From: CAZUMW01 sp964621615
GTDB lineage: Bacteria; Desulfobacterota; WTBG01; CAIYCZ01; CAIRTM01
Assembly (NCBI GenBank): GCA_964621615.1
Contig: CAZUMW010000003.1
Span: 144,041-208,040, forward strand
Length of the DNA: 64,000 bases
Direction of reading: 5' to 3'
Part shown: positions 25,847 to 34,955 of the stretch, in pieces
Numbering within the stretch: the first letter of the stretch is position 1
Layout: the number at the start of each line of letters is the position of its first letter
Notes under the pieces: model-generated
Databases searched by the model: none
Told to the model about the DNA's origin: nothing
What the model saw: only the letters and a program-made list of their open reading frames with translations
Translations under genes and position numbers: made by a program

Positions 25847-26665
25847 ATGAATGTGAGCCTCAAATGGTGGGTGCTGATTGTGCTGTGCGCGGTTTTAGCC
25901 CAGCGGCCGCTGCACGCCTCAGGGTCGGAATCGCTGATTAAAATCGCACATGTCTCCGATTCGGTGCTGGATGATTTTGCCGGCTGGAAGGGATTCCTGG
26001 GGCGCGGGAATCGCTGCTTCCCGCACCTGCATAGAGCGCTGAGCGCCGGAGTCAGAGCCGGCAGGCCAACCGATGCCGACAATGCCACCATAAAGGCATC
26101 TGATAGCTTACGGAAGTCGTGCGCGCCGTCTCCTGACGGGCTGAGCCGCATTTCCGGCGCGACAGGGCGGCTTGCGGGCACACAGCCTCCCGGCAACGGC
26201 TCCGGCTGGGATAAATTCATTGTGAATTTTCCGAAAGACCATCCCGGCGCCTCGTTTTTTTTCGAGATATCAGGAGGGCGGGACCGCTGCAGTGCAGTTG
26301 CCGCATATAATGAAAAGGGCGTGCTTGAGCAGATGCCCCTGGTCGGCCCCGGCGATGCGCCCGGCTCAGGCGTCAGCGTTGTTTCGCTTCAGGAGTTCCG
26401 GCGGCGCTGTGCATCCGCTCAGGCTGGCGCCTGGCTTGACAGCGTGCTCCCCGCCAATGACCATATCGGCGTGCTGCTTGTGCGCGGCAATGAAAGCCCG
26501 GCTGGAGAGCAGTCGGACAAAGTGATTATCAGGATACAAAACCGCCCGTCACAGGATTCCGGCCACCTGTTTAACAAAGAAAGCATTGTCATTTCATGGT
26601 CTCCGCCGGAGACGAGCGCACCTCCTCCCGGGAGGAAGCACAGCATATGGCCCTGGGGCGATTGA
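25847..26665 (+). CDS. Secreted protein of unknown function
   Basis: A 272-residue protein with a signal peptide (MNVSLKWWVLIVLCAVLAQRP, cleavage probably after LHASG). The mature part is soluble, with charged and Pro/Gly-rich stretches and scattered cysteines, and it ends in a Pro-rich, Trp-containing tail. I recognise no domain. GGAGAG precedes the ATG. It lies between cobD and cbiA on the same strand with about 100 and 70 bases of spacing, so it may be co-transcribed, but nothing ties it to cobalamin. Confidence 0.7.
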   Translation: MNVSLKWWVLIVLCAVLAQRPLHASGSESLIKIAHVSDSVLDDFAGWKGFLGRGNRCFPHLHRALSAGVRAGRPTDADNATIKASDSLRKSCAPSPDGLSRISGATGRLAGTQPPGNGSGWDKFIVNFPKDHPGASFFFEISGGRDRCSAVAAYNEKGVLEQMPLVGPGDAPGSGVSVVSLQEFRRRCASAQAGAWLDSVLPANDHIGVLLVRGNESPAGEQSDKVIIRIQNRPSQDSGHLFNKESIVISWSPPETSAPPPGRKHSIWPWGD

Positions 26666-26738
26666 TGTGGCGGCACCCGTGTCGGATGCCGGCACAATCC
26701 AGCGCCCGGCTTCCCCGGTGCCAATCCCATAAATATCT

Positions 26739-28139
26739 ATGACAGAAAAAACGATACAAGGATGTGTTATCGCGGGTGAGCGCAGCGGCGTGGGCAAAAC
26801 GGTTCTGACGCTGGCTCTTGCCCGGTCGCTCATGAATCGCGGCATGCGGGTCCGGTGCTTCAAGGTGGGGCCTGATTTCATCGATCCCGGATTTCACACA
26901 GCTGTCACCGGCTGTGACTGCATTAACCTGGACGGCTGGATGATGGGCCGGCAGGCCTGCATAGACACGGTTGCGCGCCATTGTGCTGATACGGACATTG
27001 TTCTTGTGGAGGGCGTCATGGGCCTGTATGACGGTTTTGACGGCACAGGCGAGGATGGCTCCACGGCTCAGATTGCAAAATGGCTGGATCTTCCTGCCGT
27101 GCTTGTTATCGACGGCCAGTCTCTTGCGCGCACTGCTGGGGCGATCGCGCTGGGGCTGCAGGCCTTTGATCGTGAGCTGGCGGTTGCCGGGGTGCTGTTC
27201 AACCGGGTGGCAGGGCCGCGGCATTTTGACTACGTGCGTGACGGGGTGCGATGTGGTGGCGCTCTCCCGGTGTTCGGATACGTTTCCTCGGATGAGCAGT
27301 GGCAGGTTCCTGAGCGGCACCTGGGGCTGGTGACGGCCGGGGAAATTGCGTCGCTTCTCAGCAGGGTTTCAGCGTGGTGCGGCCGCTTTGAGAAAACCGT
27401 ATCCGTGGAGGCGATTCTCGACGCATGCGGCGTGATTGCCTGCCCGTCTGCTGCTGCGCCCGGCGGACCTGCAGGCGGGCGCGTAAAGGCGCGGATCGGC
27501 ATAGCCCGGGATGCGGCATTCTGTTTTTATTATCCCGACAATCTTGATCTGCTTGAGCGCTTCGGCGCCGAGCTGGTGTTCTTCAGCCCGCTTGACGAGC
27601 AGGATCTGCCGCCGGATCTTGACGGCCTCTACCTGGGTGGCGGGTATCCGGAGCTCCATATGAAGCGGCTTTCCGAAAACGAGCCGATGCGCTCCGCTAT
27701 CAGCAGGTTCTGCGGCTCGGGAAGGCCCGTGTATGCCGAGTGCGGGGGCTTTCTGTATCTGCTTGAGTCGATTCGCGACACCCACGGTACCGCCTATCCG
27801 CTTGCAGGCGTGTTCCCTGCCCGCGCGGTGATGCAGGACCGCCGGGTGAGGCTCGGCTATGTCGAAGTGCGCACCGGGCCGGGCTGCCCGTTTGCTGACG
27901 AGGGAGCTCTTCTGCGGGGGCATGAATTTCACTATTCAGATATCACGGAGATGCCCGCAAGCGTAGAGCGGTGTTACGGCATATATAGACGAAAATCCGG
28001 CGTCCGGGTGGCTGAAGGCTACTGCAGCGGCGCGGTGCTGGCAAGCTATGTGCATCTGCACTTTGCATCGTGCCCTGATTTTGCCCGCAGGTTTGTGGAG
28101 CGCTGCGCGCAAGAGGGCCGGTCCGTCCGGAGCGAATAG
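26739..28139 (+). CDS. cbiA: Cobyrinate a,c-diamide synthase
   Basis: A 466-residue two-domain enzyme. The N-terminal ATP-binding P-loop domain shows IAGERSGVGKTVLTLALARSL and the DethioB/CobB-like KVGPDFIDPGFH. The C-terminal class I glutaminase has the nucleophile Cys in VYAECGGFLYL and the catalytic His in HLHFASCPDF. It amidates the a and c side chains of cobyrinate (or hydrogenobyrinate) using glutamine and ATP. With cobD this shows part of cobalamin synthesis or salvage; no other corrin genes are in the window. The CfbB homologue of coenzyme F430 synthesis is a relative but unlikely here. Confidence 0.92.
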   Translation: MTEKTIQGCVIAGERSGVGKTVLTLALARSLMNRGMRVRCFKVGPDFIDPGFHTAVTGCDCINLDGWMMGRQACIDTVARHCADTDIVLVEGVMGLYDGFDGTGEDGSTAQIAKWLDLPAVLVIDGQSLARTAGAIALGLQAFDRELAVAGVLFNRVAGPRHFDYVRDGVRCGGALPVFGYVSSDEQWQVPERHLGLVTAGEIASLLSRVSAWCGRFEKTVSVEAILDACGVIACPSAAAPGGPAGGRVKARIGIARDAAFCFYYPDNLDLLERFGAELVFFSPLDEQDLPPDLDGLYLGGGYPELHMKRLSENEPMRSAISRFCGSGRPVYAECGGFLYLLESIRDTHGTAYPLAGVFPARAVMQDRRVRLGYVEVRTGPGCPFADEGALLRGHEFHYSDITEMPASVERCYGIYRRKSGVRVAEGYCSGAVLASYVHLHFASCPDFARRFVERCAQEGRSVRSE

Positions 28140-28260
28140 ATAATGAGGAGTTTTTTTGTGTTTTGTGTCCAAACTTTTACGGATTTCCGGAATGACGAGG
28201 CTGTGTCATTGTTCATAGATAACCCGGTAGCCGCAGGCGTTAGCCTGCGCACCATCGTGC

Positions 28261-28289
28261 TTGACAAAGGGGTTATGCTGGTATATCGT
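28261..28289 (+). promoter_or_regulatory. Sigma-70 promoter of hom
   Basis: TTGACA (28261-28266), a 17-base spacer and TATCGT (28284-28289). The start site would be near 28296, about 45 bases before the hom ATG. A small hairpin (GCAGGC-GTTA-GCCTGC) ends just upstream and may mark the end of the cbiA transcript. Confidence 0.6.
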
Positions 28290-28339
28290 ATGTCGCTGTT
28301 TTAATGGCAGGCAGCGATTGCTGCATATGAGGGAGTGAC

Positions 28340-29674
28340 ATGAAAAAAGTACGCATCGGCATTATCGGCTTCGGCACTGTGGGAACCGGCACCGTCCGCA
28401 TATTGCAGAAAAACGCCTCTCACATACAGGAGCGCCTCGGCTGCGGGCTGGAGATCAAAACAATTGCCGATCTGGATACGGTGACGGACCGCGGCGCCGA
28501 TTTGAAAAAAATCGAGCTCACTGCCGATGCAACAGCTGTTACCGACGATCCCGGGATTGATATCGCAGTCGAGCTGATCGGCGGCGTTGAGCCTGCCCGT
28601 TCGCTTATTCTCCGCGCCGTGCGGAACGGCAAGCCTGTTGTCACCGCAAACAAGGCGCTGCTGTGCGATCACGGGTTTGAGATTTTCAGCGCTGCGGCGG
28701 AGCGCGGGGTCGGGGTCGGCTTTGAGGCAAGCGTGGGCGGCGGCATACCCATAATCCGTGCGGTAAAGGATGCCTTTGCCTCTGACCGCATTGTCAGCAT
28801 GTTCGGCATTCTCAACGGCACCGCAAATTATATCCTGAGCCGAATGACCAGCGAGGCGGCGCCGTTCAAAGAGGTTCTGCGCGATGCGCAGCAGCAGGGC
28901 TATGCAGAGGCGGATCCGACATTTGATATCGAGGGCATCGATACGCTGCATAAGCTGTGCGTGCTCATAAGCCTCGCGGCCCGGCGAAGGATCAGCGCAA
29001 AAAAGGTCTATACCGAGGGAATTACCAACATAACGCCGCTTGACATAGAATTTGCCCGCGAGCTTGGCTACCGCATAAAGCTTCTCGCAATCTGCCGCAG
29101 CACAAAGCGCGAAGTCGACGCACGCGTGCATCCCGCGCTGGTCCCGGAAAGCCATATGCTTTCGCGGGTGAACGGCACGTACAATGCGGTTTTTCTGCAC
29201 AACCGGGATGCGGGCCCCACTATGCTCTACGGGCAGGGCGCAGGCATGATGCCTACCGGCAGCGCGGTTGTTGCAGACATCATGGAGTGCGCACGCAGCA
29301 TCAGGGACGGCGTATCGCCGCAGGAGCCGCTTTATTCCGGCGCGAGAAAAAGGGCCAGGGAAATAACGCTCAAGCCGTTCAGGGAAGTTGCCACCCGGTA
29401 TTATGTGCGCTTTACCGCTGCCGACAAGACCGGCGTGCTGTCAAGAATATCCGGCATTCTGGGGCGGTGCGGCATCAGCATTCACTCGGTTGTGCAGAAG
29501 GGCAGGCGGGCGCGCGGCGGGACCGTCTCTATATTTATGCTTACGCATCAGGCCCGGGAAGCCGATATGCAGCGGGCCATTAAGCAGATAGACCGGCTTG
29601 ATTTACTGCGCCAGAAAACTGTGGTGATTCGCATAGAGGACGGCATTCTGAACGACGAAGCGGCCTCCGCCTGA
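28340..29674 (+). CDS. hom: Homoserine dehydrogenase
   Basis: A 444-residue NAD(P)H enzyme that reduces aspartate semialdehyde to homoserine for threonine and methionine. The N-terminal Rossmann motif is GIIGFGTVGTGTVRIL. The substrate domain has NGTANYILSRM and the GYAEADPTFDIEGIDTLHKL signature with its catalytic Asp and Lys. A C-terminal ACT domain (about 365-440, VRFTAADKTGVLSRISGIL) suggests feedback control by an amino acid. GAGGGAG precedes the ATG. The phosphoglycerate-mutase-like gene at 31660 belongs to a pair often found near hom. Confidence 0.96.
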   Translation: MKKVRIGIIGFGTVGTGTVRILQKNASHIQERLGCGLEIKTIADLDTVTDRGADLKKIELTADATAVTDDPGIDIAVELIGGVEPARSLILRAVRNGKPVVTANKALLCDHGFEIFSAAAERGVGVGFEASVGGGIPIIRAVKDAFASDRIVSMFGILNGTANYILSRMTSEAAPFKEVLRDAQQQGYAEADPTFDIEGIDTLHKLCVLISLAARRRISAKKVYTEGITNITPLDIEFARELGYRIKLLAICRSTKREVDARVHPALVPESHMLSRVNGTYNAVFLHNRDAGPTMLYGQGAGMMPTGSAVVADIMECARSIRDGVSPQEPLYSGARKRAREITLKPFREVATRYYVRFTAADKTGVLSRISGILGRCGISIHSVVQKGRRARGGTVSIFMLTHQAREADMQRAIKQIDRLDLLRQKTVVIRIEDGILNDEAASA

Positions 29675-29715
29675 CGGATCATCCCGCATCCAGCACTGCT
29701 GTCACCCCCGCTGAT

Positions 29716-30663
29716 TCATGCAGGCCCCCGGGCGCGATCCGGCGCTCCCTTTGTGAAAAGCAGGCACACCCACTCGTCTTCCTGCATGCTGCGATACAGA
29801 TTCAGCTCCCCTGAAAACGCATCCGCCACCTCAGAGGCTTTTTCTGTGATAATCCCCGACAGAATAAGAAAGCCCGGGCTCTGAACGCGTGCGGCAAGCG
29901 CCTCCTTCATCGCGATAAGCACATGAGGCAGAATATTGGCCGCGACGATTGGAAATGATTCGCTGATTTGCGCCGCGGGAGCAGTGCTCAGAACAATGCG
30001 GCTCCCGACGCCGTTTTTTCGGGCGTTTTCCTGAGCGCTTTTCACCGCCAGCGGGTCATTGTCGACGCCGGCCGCGCTGGGGATGCCAAGGAGAACGGCA
30101 GCTATAGCCAGTATGCCGGAGCCGGTTCCCACGTCAAGCAGGCTTAAGCCCTTTGTCGACCCGAATGCGCCGATGCAGTGCTCGATCGCCCGTAAGCACA
30201 AACGCGTCGTCTGATGGGTGCCGGTGCCGAATGCCATGCCGGGGTCAAGCTCGATAACGATCTCACCTTCCAGAGGCTCGTAGGGCTGCCACGACGGCTT
30301 GACCACCAGGCGGTCTGATATTTTTGTGGGGCTGTAATAGGATTTCCATACCGCGTTCCAGTCTCTGTCGGGAATGAGGGAGGCTTTTGTTTGGAAATGC
30401 TGTGCCGCTTCGGGCGACGAGGCGGCAATCAGGTCGCGGAATGCCGATACCTTTTTGAGCAGCGAAGCCCGGTCGGCGCTTCCCGGAAAATAGGCCGTTA
30501 CTTCGCGCAGGCCCGGCGCTCCGGCAGCGCTCTGCTCTGAGGTGCCTCTGCTTCCCAGCTCGATGAGATGCGCGGAGAGAGCATCTGCATAGTCTGCAGG
30601 AAGCGTTACCGTGAGCTCGAGCCAGGACTGTTTGCCGTGTTTTGAAAAGGATGCGCCGGGCAT
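29716..30663 (-). CDS. prmA: Ribosomal protein L11 methyltransferase
   Basis: A 315-residue SAM-dependent methyltransferase. The N-terminal substrate-recognition domain is about 100 residues. The catalytic domain follows, with the motif I stretch LLDVGTGSGILAIAA, the preceding DPGMAFGTGTHQTTRLCL, and VAANILPHVLI, all typical of PrmA. It trimethylates L11 residues in the cytoplasm. It runs convergent to hom and lies 30 bases downstream of uppP on the same strand. Confidence 0.94.
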   Translation of the reverse strand: MPGASFSKHGKQSWLELTVTLPADYADALSAHLIELGSRGTSEQSAAGAPGLREVTAYFPGSADRASLLKKVSAFRDLIAASSPEAAQHFQTKASLIPDRDWNAVWKSYYSPTKISDRLVVKPSWQPYEPLEGEIVIELDPGMAFGTGTHQTTRLCLRAIEHCIGAFGSTKGLSLLDVGTGSGILAIAAVLLGIPSAAGVDNDPLAVKSAQENARKNGVGSRIVLSTAPAAQISESFPIVAANILPHVLIAMKEALAARVQSPGFLILSGIITEKASEVADAFSGELNLYRSMQEDEWVCLLFTKGAPDRARGPA

Positions 30664-30693
30664 TGGTTTTCCGCGCTCATTAATGGATTGCTG

Positions 30694-31521
30694 TCATGAG
30701 GAAAGAAGCCAGAGAGCCAGCGCGCCCGCGCCGGCAAGGCAGCAGTACGGCGCAAACAGATAGAAGGCGCCTTTTTTTATCACTTTCAGGAGAAATACAA
30801 GCGATATGTAGCCGGTCACGATTGCAGCCGCCGTTCCCGCGCACAGGGTCAGCGCCTCGGCGCCGCTCAGGCGTGCATCGGAAAGGTTGAGCAGGGTCGC
30901 GCCGGTAATGGCGGGCATCGACAGCAGAAAAGAAAACCGGCCGCTTGTTTCCCGCTCAACTCCGAGAAACAGGGCCACGGCAATCGTTGCGCCGGAGCGG
31001 GAGATGCCCGGTGTTATGGCAAGCCCCTGCGCAAGCCCGATAACGAGGGCGCTGAGAAGCGACATCTGGAGCACCCTGCGCGTGGTGTTCTGGAAATATT
31101 TGGTGAGCCATAAAACAGCGGCCGTTACAAGCAGTGTGAAACCCACCACCTGTATAGAAGCAAACAGCGACTCGAACAGGTCCTTAAAGAGCAGGCCGAG
31201 GCACACGGTGGGAATGGTTCCGGCCAGAATCAGCAGCAGCATCCGCGTATCCTCATCGCTGGTGTACAGCTGTCCGATCCGGGTAATATTCCGTGGCTGC
31301 GCAAGCCTGCCGCAGGATGCGCAGAGCCTGACAACGTCTGCGCGGAAGACGGCAAACAGCGCAATGAGCGTGCCGAAATGAAGGGCCGTGTCAAATACGA
31401 GCGCCGGTTCGCGGAGCCCGAACAGGTGCTGAAAAATTACCAGGTGCCCTGAGCTGCTTATGGGCAGAAATTCGGTCATTCCCTGAACGGCGCCGAGTAT
31501 GATGGCCTGCGTGAGCGTCAT
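30694..31521 (-). CDS. uppP: Undecaprenyl-diphosphatase
   Basis: A 275-residue polytopic membrane enzyme (BacA/UppP family) that converts undecaprenyl pyrophosphate to the monophosphate carrier used for peptidoglycan and O-antigen. It carries AVQGMTEFLPISSSGHLVI near the N-terminus and the catalytic GISRSGATIAVALFLG. ATG 31521 opens directly into the family N-terminus; a TTG fifteen bases upstream is the only longer option. It diverges from the apgM gene. Confidence 0.95.
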   Translation of the reverse strand: MTLTQAIILGAVQGMTEFLPISSSGHLVIFQHLFGLREPALVFDTALHFGTLIALFAVFRADVVRLCASCGRLAQPRNITRIGQLYTSDEDTRMLLLILAGTIPTVCLGLLFKDLFESLFASIQVVGFTLLVTAAVLWLTKYFQNTTRRVLQMSLLSALVIGLAQGLAITPGISRSGATIAVALFLGVERETSGRFSFLLSMPAITGATLLNLSDARLSGAEALTLCAGTAAAIVTGYISLVFLLKVIKKGAFYLFAPYCCLAGAGALALWLLSS

Positions 31522-31572
31522 GGTACCTGTAGGCAATAACAGATATTGCAGGGTAACGCAAGCGAATTCAGG

Positions 31573-31611
31573 CAGCAGGCAGTTGACAAACAGCCTGCTG
31601 TCACGTATTAT
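31573..31611 (+). promoter_or_regulatory. Sigma-70 promoter of apgM with flanking inverted repeat
   Basis: TTGACA (31583-31588), 17-base spacer, TATTAT (31606-31611): five of six matches at -10 and a perfect -35. An 8-bp inverted repeat CAGCAGGC (31573-31580) / GCCTGCTG (31593-31600) brackets the -35 element, a plausible repressor operator. Transcription would start near 31618. Confidence 0.75.
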
Positions 31612-31659
31612 TCAATAATTTTGATGCACGCATACCGTGGTTATGTAAAAGGGCAGGTT

Positions 31660-32871
31660 ATGAAATATATAGTGCTTCTCGGGGACGGTATGGCGGATTA
31701 CCCGCTTGAAGAACGTAATGGGAAAACGCCTTTGGAGATAAGCAGCACGCCGGCTATGGACGGGCTGGCCGCACGCGGCGCGATCGGCATGGCAAAGACG
31801 GTTCCGGACGGGATGCCGCCGGGAAGCGACGTGGCGAACCTGTCGGTTATGGGCTATGACCCGAAGCGGTATTATACGGGCAGGGCACCGATTGAAGCGG
31901 CAAGCATCGGCGTGCAGCTTGACGAGCGCGATGTGGCATTTCGCTGCAACCTGGTAACCATCGGGGAGCGCGGCGGCAGCCGCTATATGCATGACTACAG
32001 CGCCGGGCACATATCGACCCCTGAGGCCCGCGAGCTTATCGGAATCCTCAAAGAGCAGCTTGATTCGGAGGAAATCACGTTTTATCCCGGCGTGAGCTAC
32101 CGGCACCTGATGGTCTGGCGCGGCGGCAGCGCCGCAGTCTGCGCCGTGCCGCCGCATGATATATCAGACCGGGACATCGAGCCGCATATGCCCTCGGGCG
32201 AGGGCGCGCCGTTTGTGACGCACATCATGGAGCGGAGCCGCGGCCTGCTGGATGCTGCCGGGGTAAACCGCACACGGATGCAGAACGGGCAGAACCCGGC
32301 AAATGCTATCTGGCTGTGGGGGCAGGGCACCGCCCTGAGGATCCCGTCGTTTATGGACCTGTACGGCGTCGGCGGCGGGGTTGTGTCCGCGGTCGATCTC
32401 ATTAAGGGCCTCGGCATTTCGGCCGGGCTCACCAGCATTGACGTTCCCGGCGCAACCGGCTATCTTGATACCAATTATGAGGGGAAGGTGTCCGCTGCGA
32501 TGCAGGCGCTTGACAGCGGGGATTTTGTCTATGTGCATGTTGAGGCGCCTGATGAAACCTCGCACAAGGGCTGCCTGGATGAAAAAATCAAAGCGATCGA
32601 GGATTTTGACCGGAAAATCGTTCAGCCGGTGCTTGACGGATGCCGCCGGCGGGGAGAGCCGTTCAGAATTCTGGTGCTTCCGGATCACCCGACCCCGCTG
32701 TCGCTGAAAACGCACACGGCCGATCCGGTGCCCTTTATCATCTATTCATCGGAGAACGAGCAGGCTCCCGGCCCGGCCCGCTATTGTGAAAAGGATGCGC
32801 GCATGAAAGGGCTGTTTGTCGGTGAGGGCTGGCAGCTTATGGGGATATTCATTAAAGGAGAGGGGATCTGA
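31660..32871 (+). CDS. apgM: Archaeal-type cofactor-independent phosphoglycerate mutase
   Basis: A 403-residue member of the alkaline phosphatase superfamily, ApgM type. The metal-binding N-terminus is KYIVLLGDGMADYP, and the Ser nucleophile lies in GSDVANLSVMGYDP. The C-terminal metal site contains VHVEAPDETSHKG and LPDHPTPLSLKTHT. It interconverts 3- and 2-phosphoglycerate. Proteins of this type encoded near hom have also been annotated as possible homoserine kinases, and no other homoserine kinase is seen here. ATG 31660 follows AAGGGCAGG. The TGA overlaps the next ATG. Confidence 0.92.
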   Translation: MKYIVLLGDGMADYPLEERNGKTPLEISSTPAMDGLAARGAIGMAKTVPDGMPPGSDVANLSVMGYDPKRYYTGRAPIEAASIGVQLDERDVAFRCNLVTIGERGGSRYMHDYSAGHISTPEARELIGILKEQLDSEEITFYPGVSYRHLMVWRGGSAAVCAVPPHDISDRDIEPHMPSGEGAPFVTHIMERSRGLLDAAGVNRTRMQNGQNPANAIWLWGQGTALRIPSFMDLYGVGGGVVSAVDLIKGLGISAGLTSIDVPGATGYLDTNYEGKVSAAMQALDSGDFVYVHVEAPDETSHKGCLDEKIKAIEDFDRKIVQPVLDGCRRRGEPFRILVLPDHPTPLSLKTHTADPVPFIIYSSENEQAPGPARYCEKDARMKGLFVGEGWQLMGIFIKGEGI

Positions 32872-33296
32872 TGGAGCCGCATGTTACCGAGTACCGCGTT
32901 ATTTACGGGGACAGCGACCCGTTTGATGTGGTCTATTATGCAAACTATTTTGATTTTTTCGAGCGCGGCCGGACCGAGCTGTTCCGGGATCTGGGCTATA
33001 CCTATCGGGATATCTCCGATAAGGGGATTTATCTGCCGGTGTCGGAAACCTATTGCAAATACCACAGCTCGGCCACCTATGACGATCTTATTGCAATTGA
33101 AACGACCATAGACTGGGTAAAGCGCGTCAGCATCAAATTTGTGTATAATGTATACCGCAAGGAGCCCCGCACCCTGCTTGCTGAAGGCTACACGGTTCAC
33201 GCATTTGTTAACGGCCAGGGAAAGATTCAGCGCGCCCCTGCGGAAGTGATCGATGCGGTAAATGATCTTCTGGCGGAACAGAACCCGCCGGAATAA
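32871..33296 (+). CDS. Hotdog-fold acyl-CoA thioesterase
   Basis: A 141-residue single-domain 4HBT/YbgC-type thioesterase. It has the active-site Asp region YGDSDPFDVVYYANYFDFFERGRTELF and the following EKYSS-like stretch ETYCKYHSSATYDD. It hydrolyses acyl-CoA or acyl-ACP thioesters; the substrate is unknown. It overlaps apgM by one base (TGATG), so both are translated from one message. Confidence 0.9.
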   Translation: MEPHVTEYRVIYGDSDPFDVVYYANYFDFFERGRTELFRDLGYTYRDISDKGIYLPVSETYCKYHSSATYDDLIAIETTIDWVKRVSIKFVYNVYRKEPRTLLAEGYTVHAFVNGQGKIQRAPAEVIDAVNDLLAEQNPPE

Positions 33297-33314
33297 ATAA
33301 AATGGTAATATGCC

Positions 33315-33343
33315 TTGACATGAAAAACCGCTGCTTGTATACT
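33315..33343 (+). promoter_or_regulatory. Promoter of the initiator tRNA gene
   Basis: TTGACA (33315-33320), 17-base spacer, TATACT (33338-33343), a near-consensus sigma-70 promoter ending 27 bases before the tRNA. Confidence 0.85.
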
Positions 33344-33370
33344 TAATAAGTTATTCACAAATAGACATGA

Positions 33371-33447
<77 letters not shown>

Positions 33448-33452
33448 AAGCA

Positions 33453-33490
33453 AAAAAAGGCACTTAGGAGCGATCCCGAGTGCCTTTTTT
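33453..33490 (+). terminator. Intrinsic terminator of the tRNA
   Basis: AAAAAAGGCACT (33453-33464) pairs with AGTGCCTTTTTT (33479-33490) around a 14-base loop. The AT ends make it able to work on both strands, so it would also end leftward integrase transcripts. Confidence 0.85.
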
Positions 33491-33565
33491 GTTGTCTGGA
33501 GAGGTCTCAGGGGTGGTTTTTGCCCAAATTTTGCCCAAATTCGATTTAACCATCGCTACTTCCTT

Positions 33566-34867
33566 TTACTTTTCACTGTCTGCCGGAGAAAATATCCTGT
33601 CCAGAGCGTGCAGTTCAGCATTGTTGCTGTTGTTTTCGACATATTTGCTGTAGACATTGATAATCATCTCCGTGTTCCGGTGACCCATCATATGTGCTAT
33701 GTACAACGGGTTGACACCGTTACTGAAGGCGGTTGTGGCAAATGAATGCCGTGTCTGCCGCAAGTCACGGTACGCTACACCGGCATCCTCAAGGGCTGTT
33801 GCCCATACCCTTTTTCTGAAGTTGTCGATGTCGATTCGCTTACCTTCAGGGGTGCAGAAAAAATATTCACTGCCGAGTGTGTTATGAATTTTTTTCTGTT
33901 GTGTCAGTATTTCAATCATACCTGGCGTCAGTTTTATGGTTCTTCTGCTGAAGGCATTTTTTGTTCTGCCTTCAATGATTTTGCCTTGCGCATCACGAGT
34001 CATAGCACGCCTGATATGCAGAAGACCTTTCTGCCAGTCAATGTCCCCCGGCTTTATTGCCGTTTGTTCTCCATGCCTCATGCCGCAGCAAAATGCGAAC
34101 CTGATATACGGTTTCCAGTGGGTGGGGGTATGATGCACTATTTCCTGCTGCTCCTGTAGTGTGCACGGGTTGATTTTTTCATACGAGTTATCCTCTTTCA
34201 GTTTCTTGAAGCCGAAGAACGGATTGTATACTGCACCCCAGTTGTACTCTATAGCTGCGTCTTTACAGATCAGTTTCAGCGGAATGAAAATATTATTGAT
34301 AGTCTTATTACCGATCACCTTGTTTTTGAGTTGCCGGTTACGGGACCAGGCCACGAACCGTTCAAAAACAGTTTTGTTCAGATGTGCAAATGTATAATTT
34401 TCAAAGAATGGTTTAATGTAATTGTTGAGATAGCTTTTGTAATCACGAAGCGTCCTTCCGGTCATACGTCCCGTTGCTTCAACCGTTTCAATCCACCGTT
34501 GCGCATAATCTGCAACGGAAACCTCACCGGGCGGTTTAGGCATTCCCAGAAGCCGTTCTTCTTTCTGCGTAAAATAGTCCTTCTTTCTGCTTTCAGGAAA
34601 AACCTCTGCGAATCTGAACTCACCGGACTTGATGGCAAGGATTATTTTGTCAAGCTGCTGCCTGACGGTCTTCACATTTTTTTCATTCCACCTGAGCCCG
34701 GCACTCTCACGGACCCGCTCGCCCATGTACCGGAAATCGACATATATGGTGCCGTTCATGTTACGTATGGAGCCCTCACGGTTTCTGTTCAGGCCCTGCT
34801 TTCTGCCTTTACGGTTTGTCCTGGGCAGTCGGATAACCTCGGCAGACATACCACTGTTGTGTGACAT
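33566..34867 (-). CDS. int: Tyrosine-type site-specific integrase
   Basis: A 433-residue tyrosine recombinase. The N-terminal arm-binding region (GLNRNREGSIRNMNGTIYVD) is AP2-like and followed by a SAM-like core-binding domain at about 130-240. The catalytic domain has the first Arg in FCCGMRHGEQTAIKPGD, then LRQTRHSFATTAF, MMGHRNTEMI and the nucleophile Tyr in NVYSKYVEN. I chose ATG 34867 because GGAGG lies eight bases upstream; the longer frame overlaps the excisionase gene. It integrates and excises the element at the adjacent tRNA-fMet. Confidence 0.94.
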   Translation of the reverse strand: MSHNSGMSAEVIRLPRTNRKGRKQGLNRNREGSIRNMNGTIYVDFRYMGERVRESAGLRWNEKNVKTVRQQLDKIILAIKSGEFRFAEVFPESRKKDYFTQKEERLLGMPKPPGEVSVADYAQRWIETVEATGRMTGRTLRDYKSYLNNYIKPFFENYTFAHLNKTVFERFVAWSRNRQLKNKVIGNKTINNIFIPLKLICKDAAIEYNWGAVYNPFFGFKKLKEDNSYEKINPCTLQEQQEIVHHTPTHWKPYIRFAFCCGMRHGEQTAIKPGDIDWQKGLLHIRRAMTRDAQGKIIEGRTKNAFSRRTIKLTPGMIEILTQQKKIHNTLGSEYFFCTPEGKRIDIDNFRKRVWATALEDAGVAYRDLRQTRHSFATTAFSNGVNPLYIAHMMGHRNTEMIINVYSKYVENNSNNAELHALDRIFSPADSEK

Positions 34868-34955
34868 ATCTATCCTCCAGTCATCGGCATCCCTCCTTTC
34901 TGCTGATTTTCCCTTGTCATAGATTATCATAGCCGACTGCCTGTTCAAACCAAAA

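Noticed and set aside
24665..28139. A full cobalamin biosynthesis cluster
   Set aside because: Only cobD and cbiA are present; neighbouring genes belong to other pathways.
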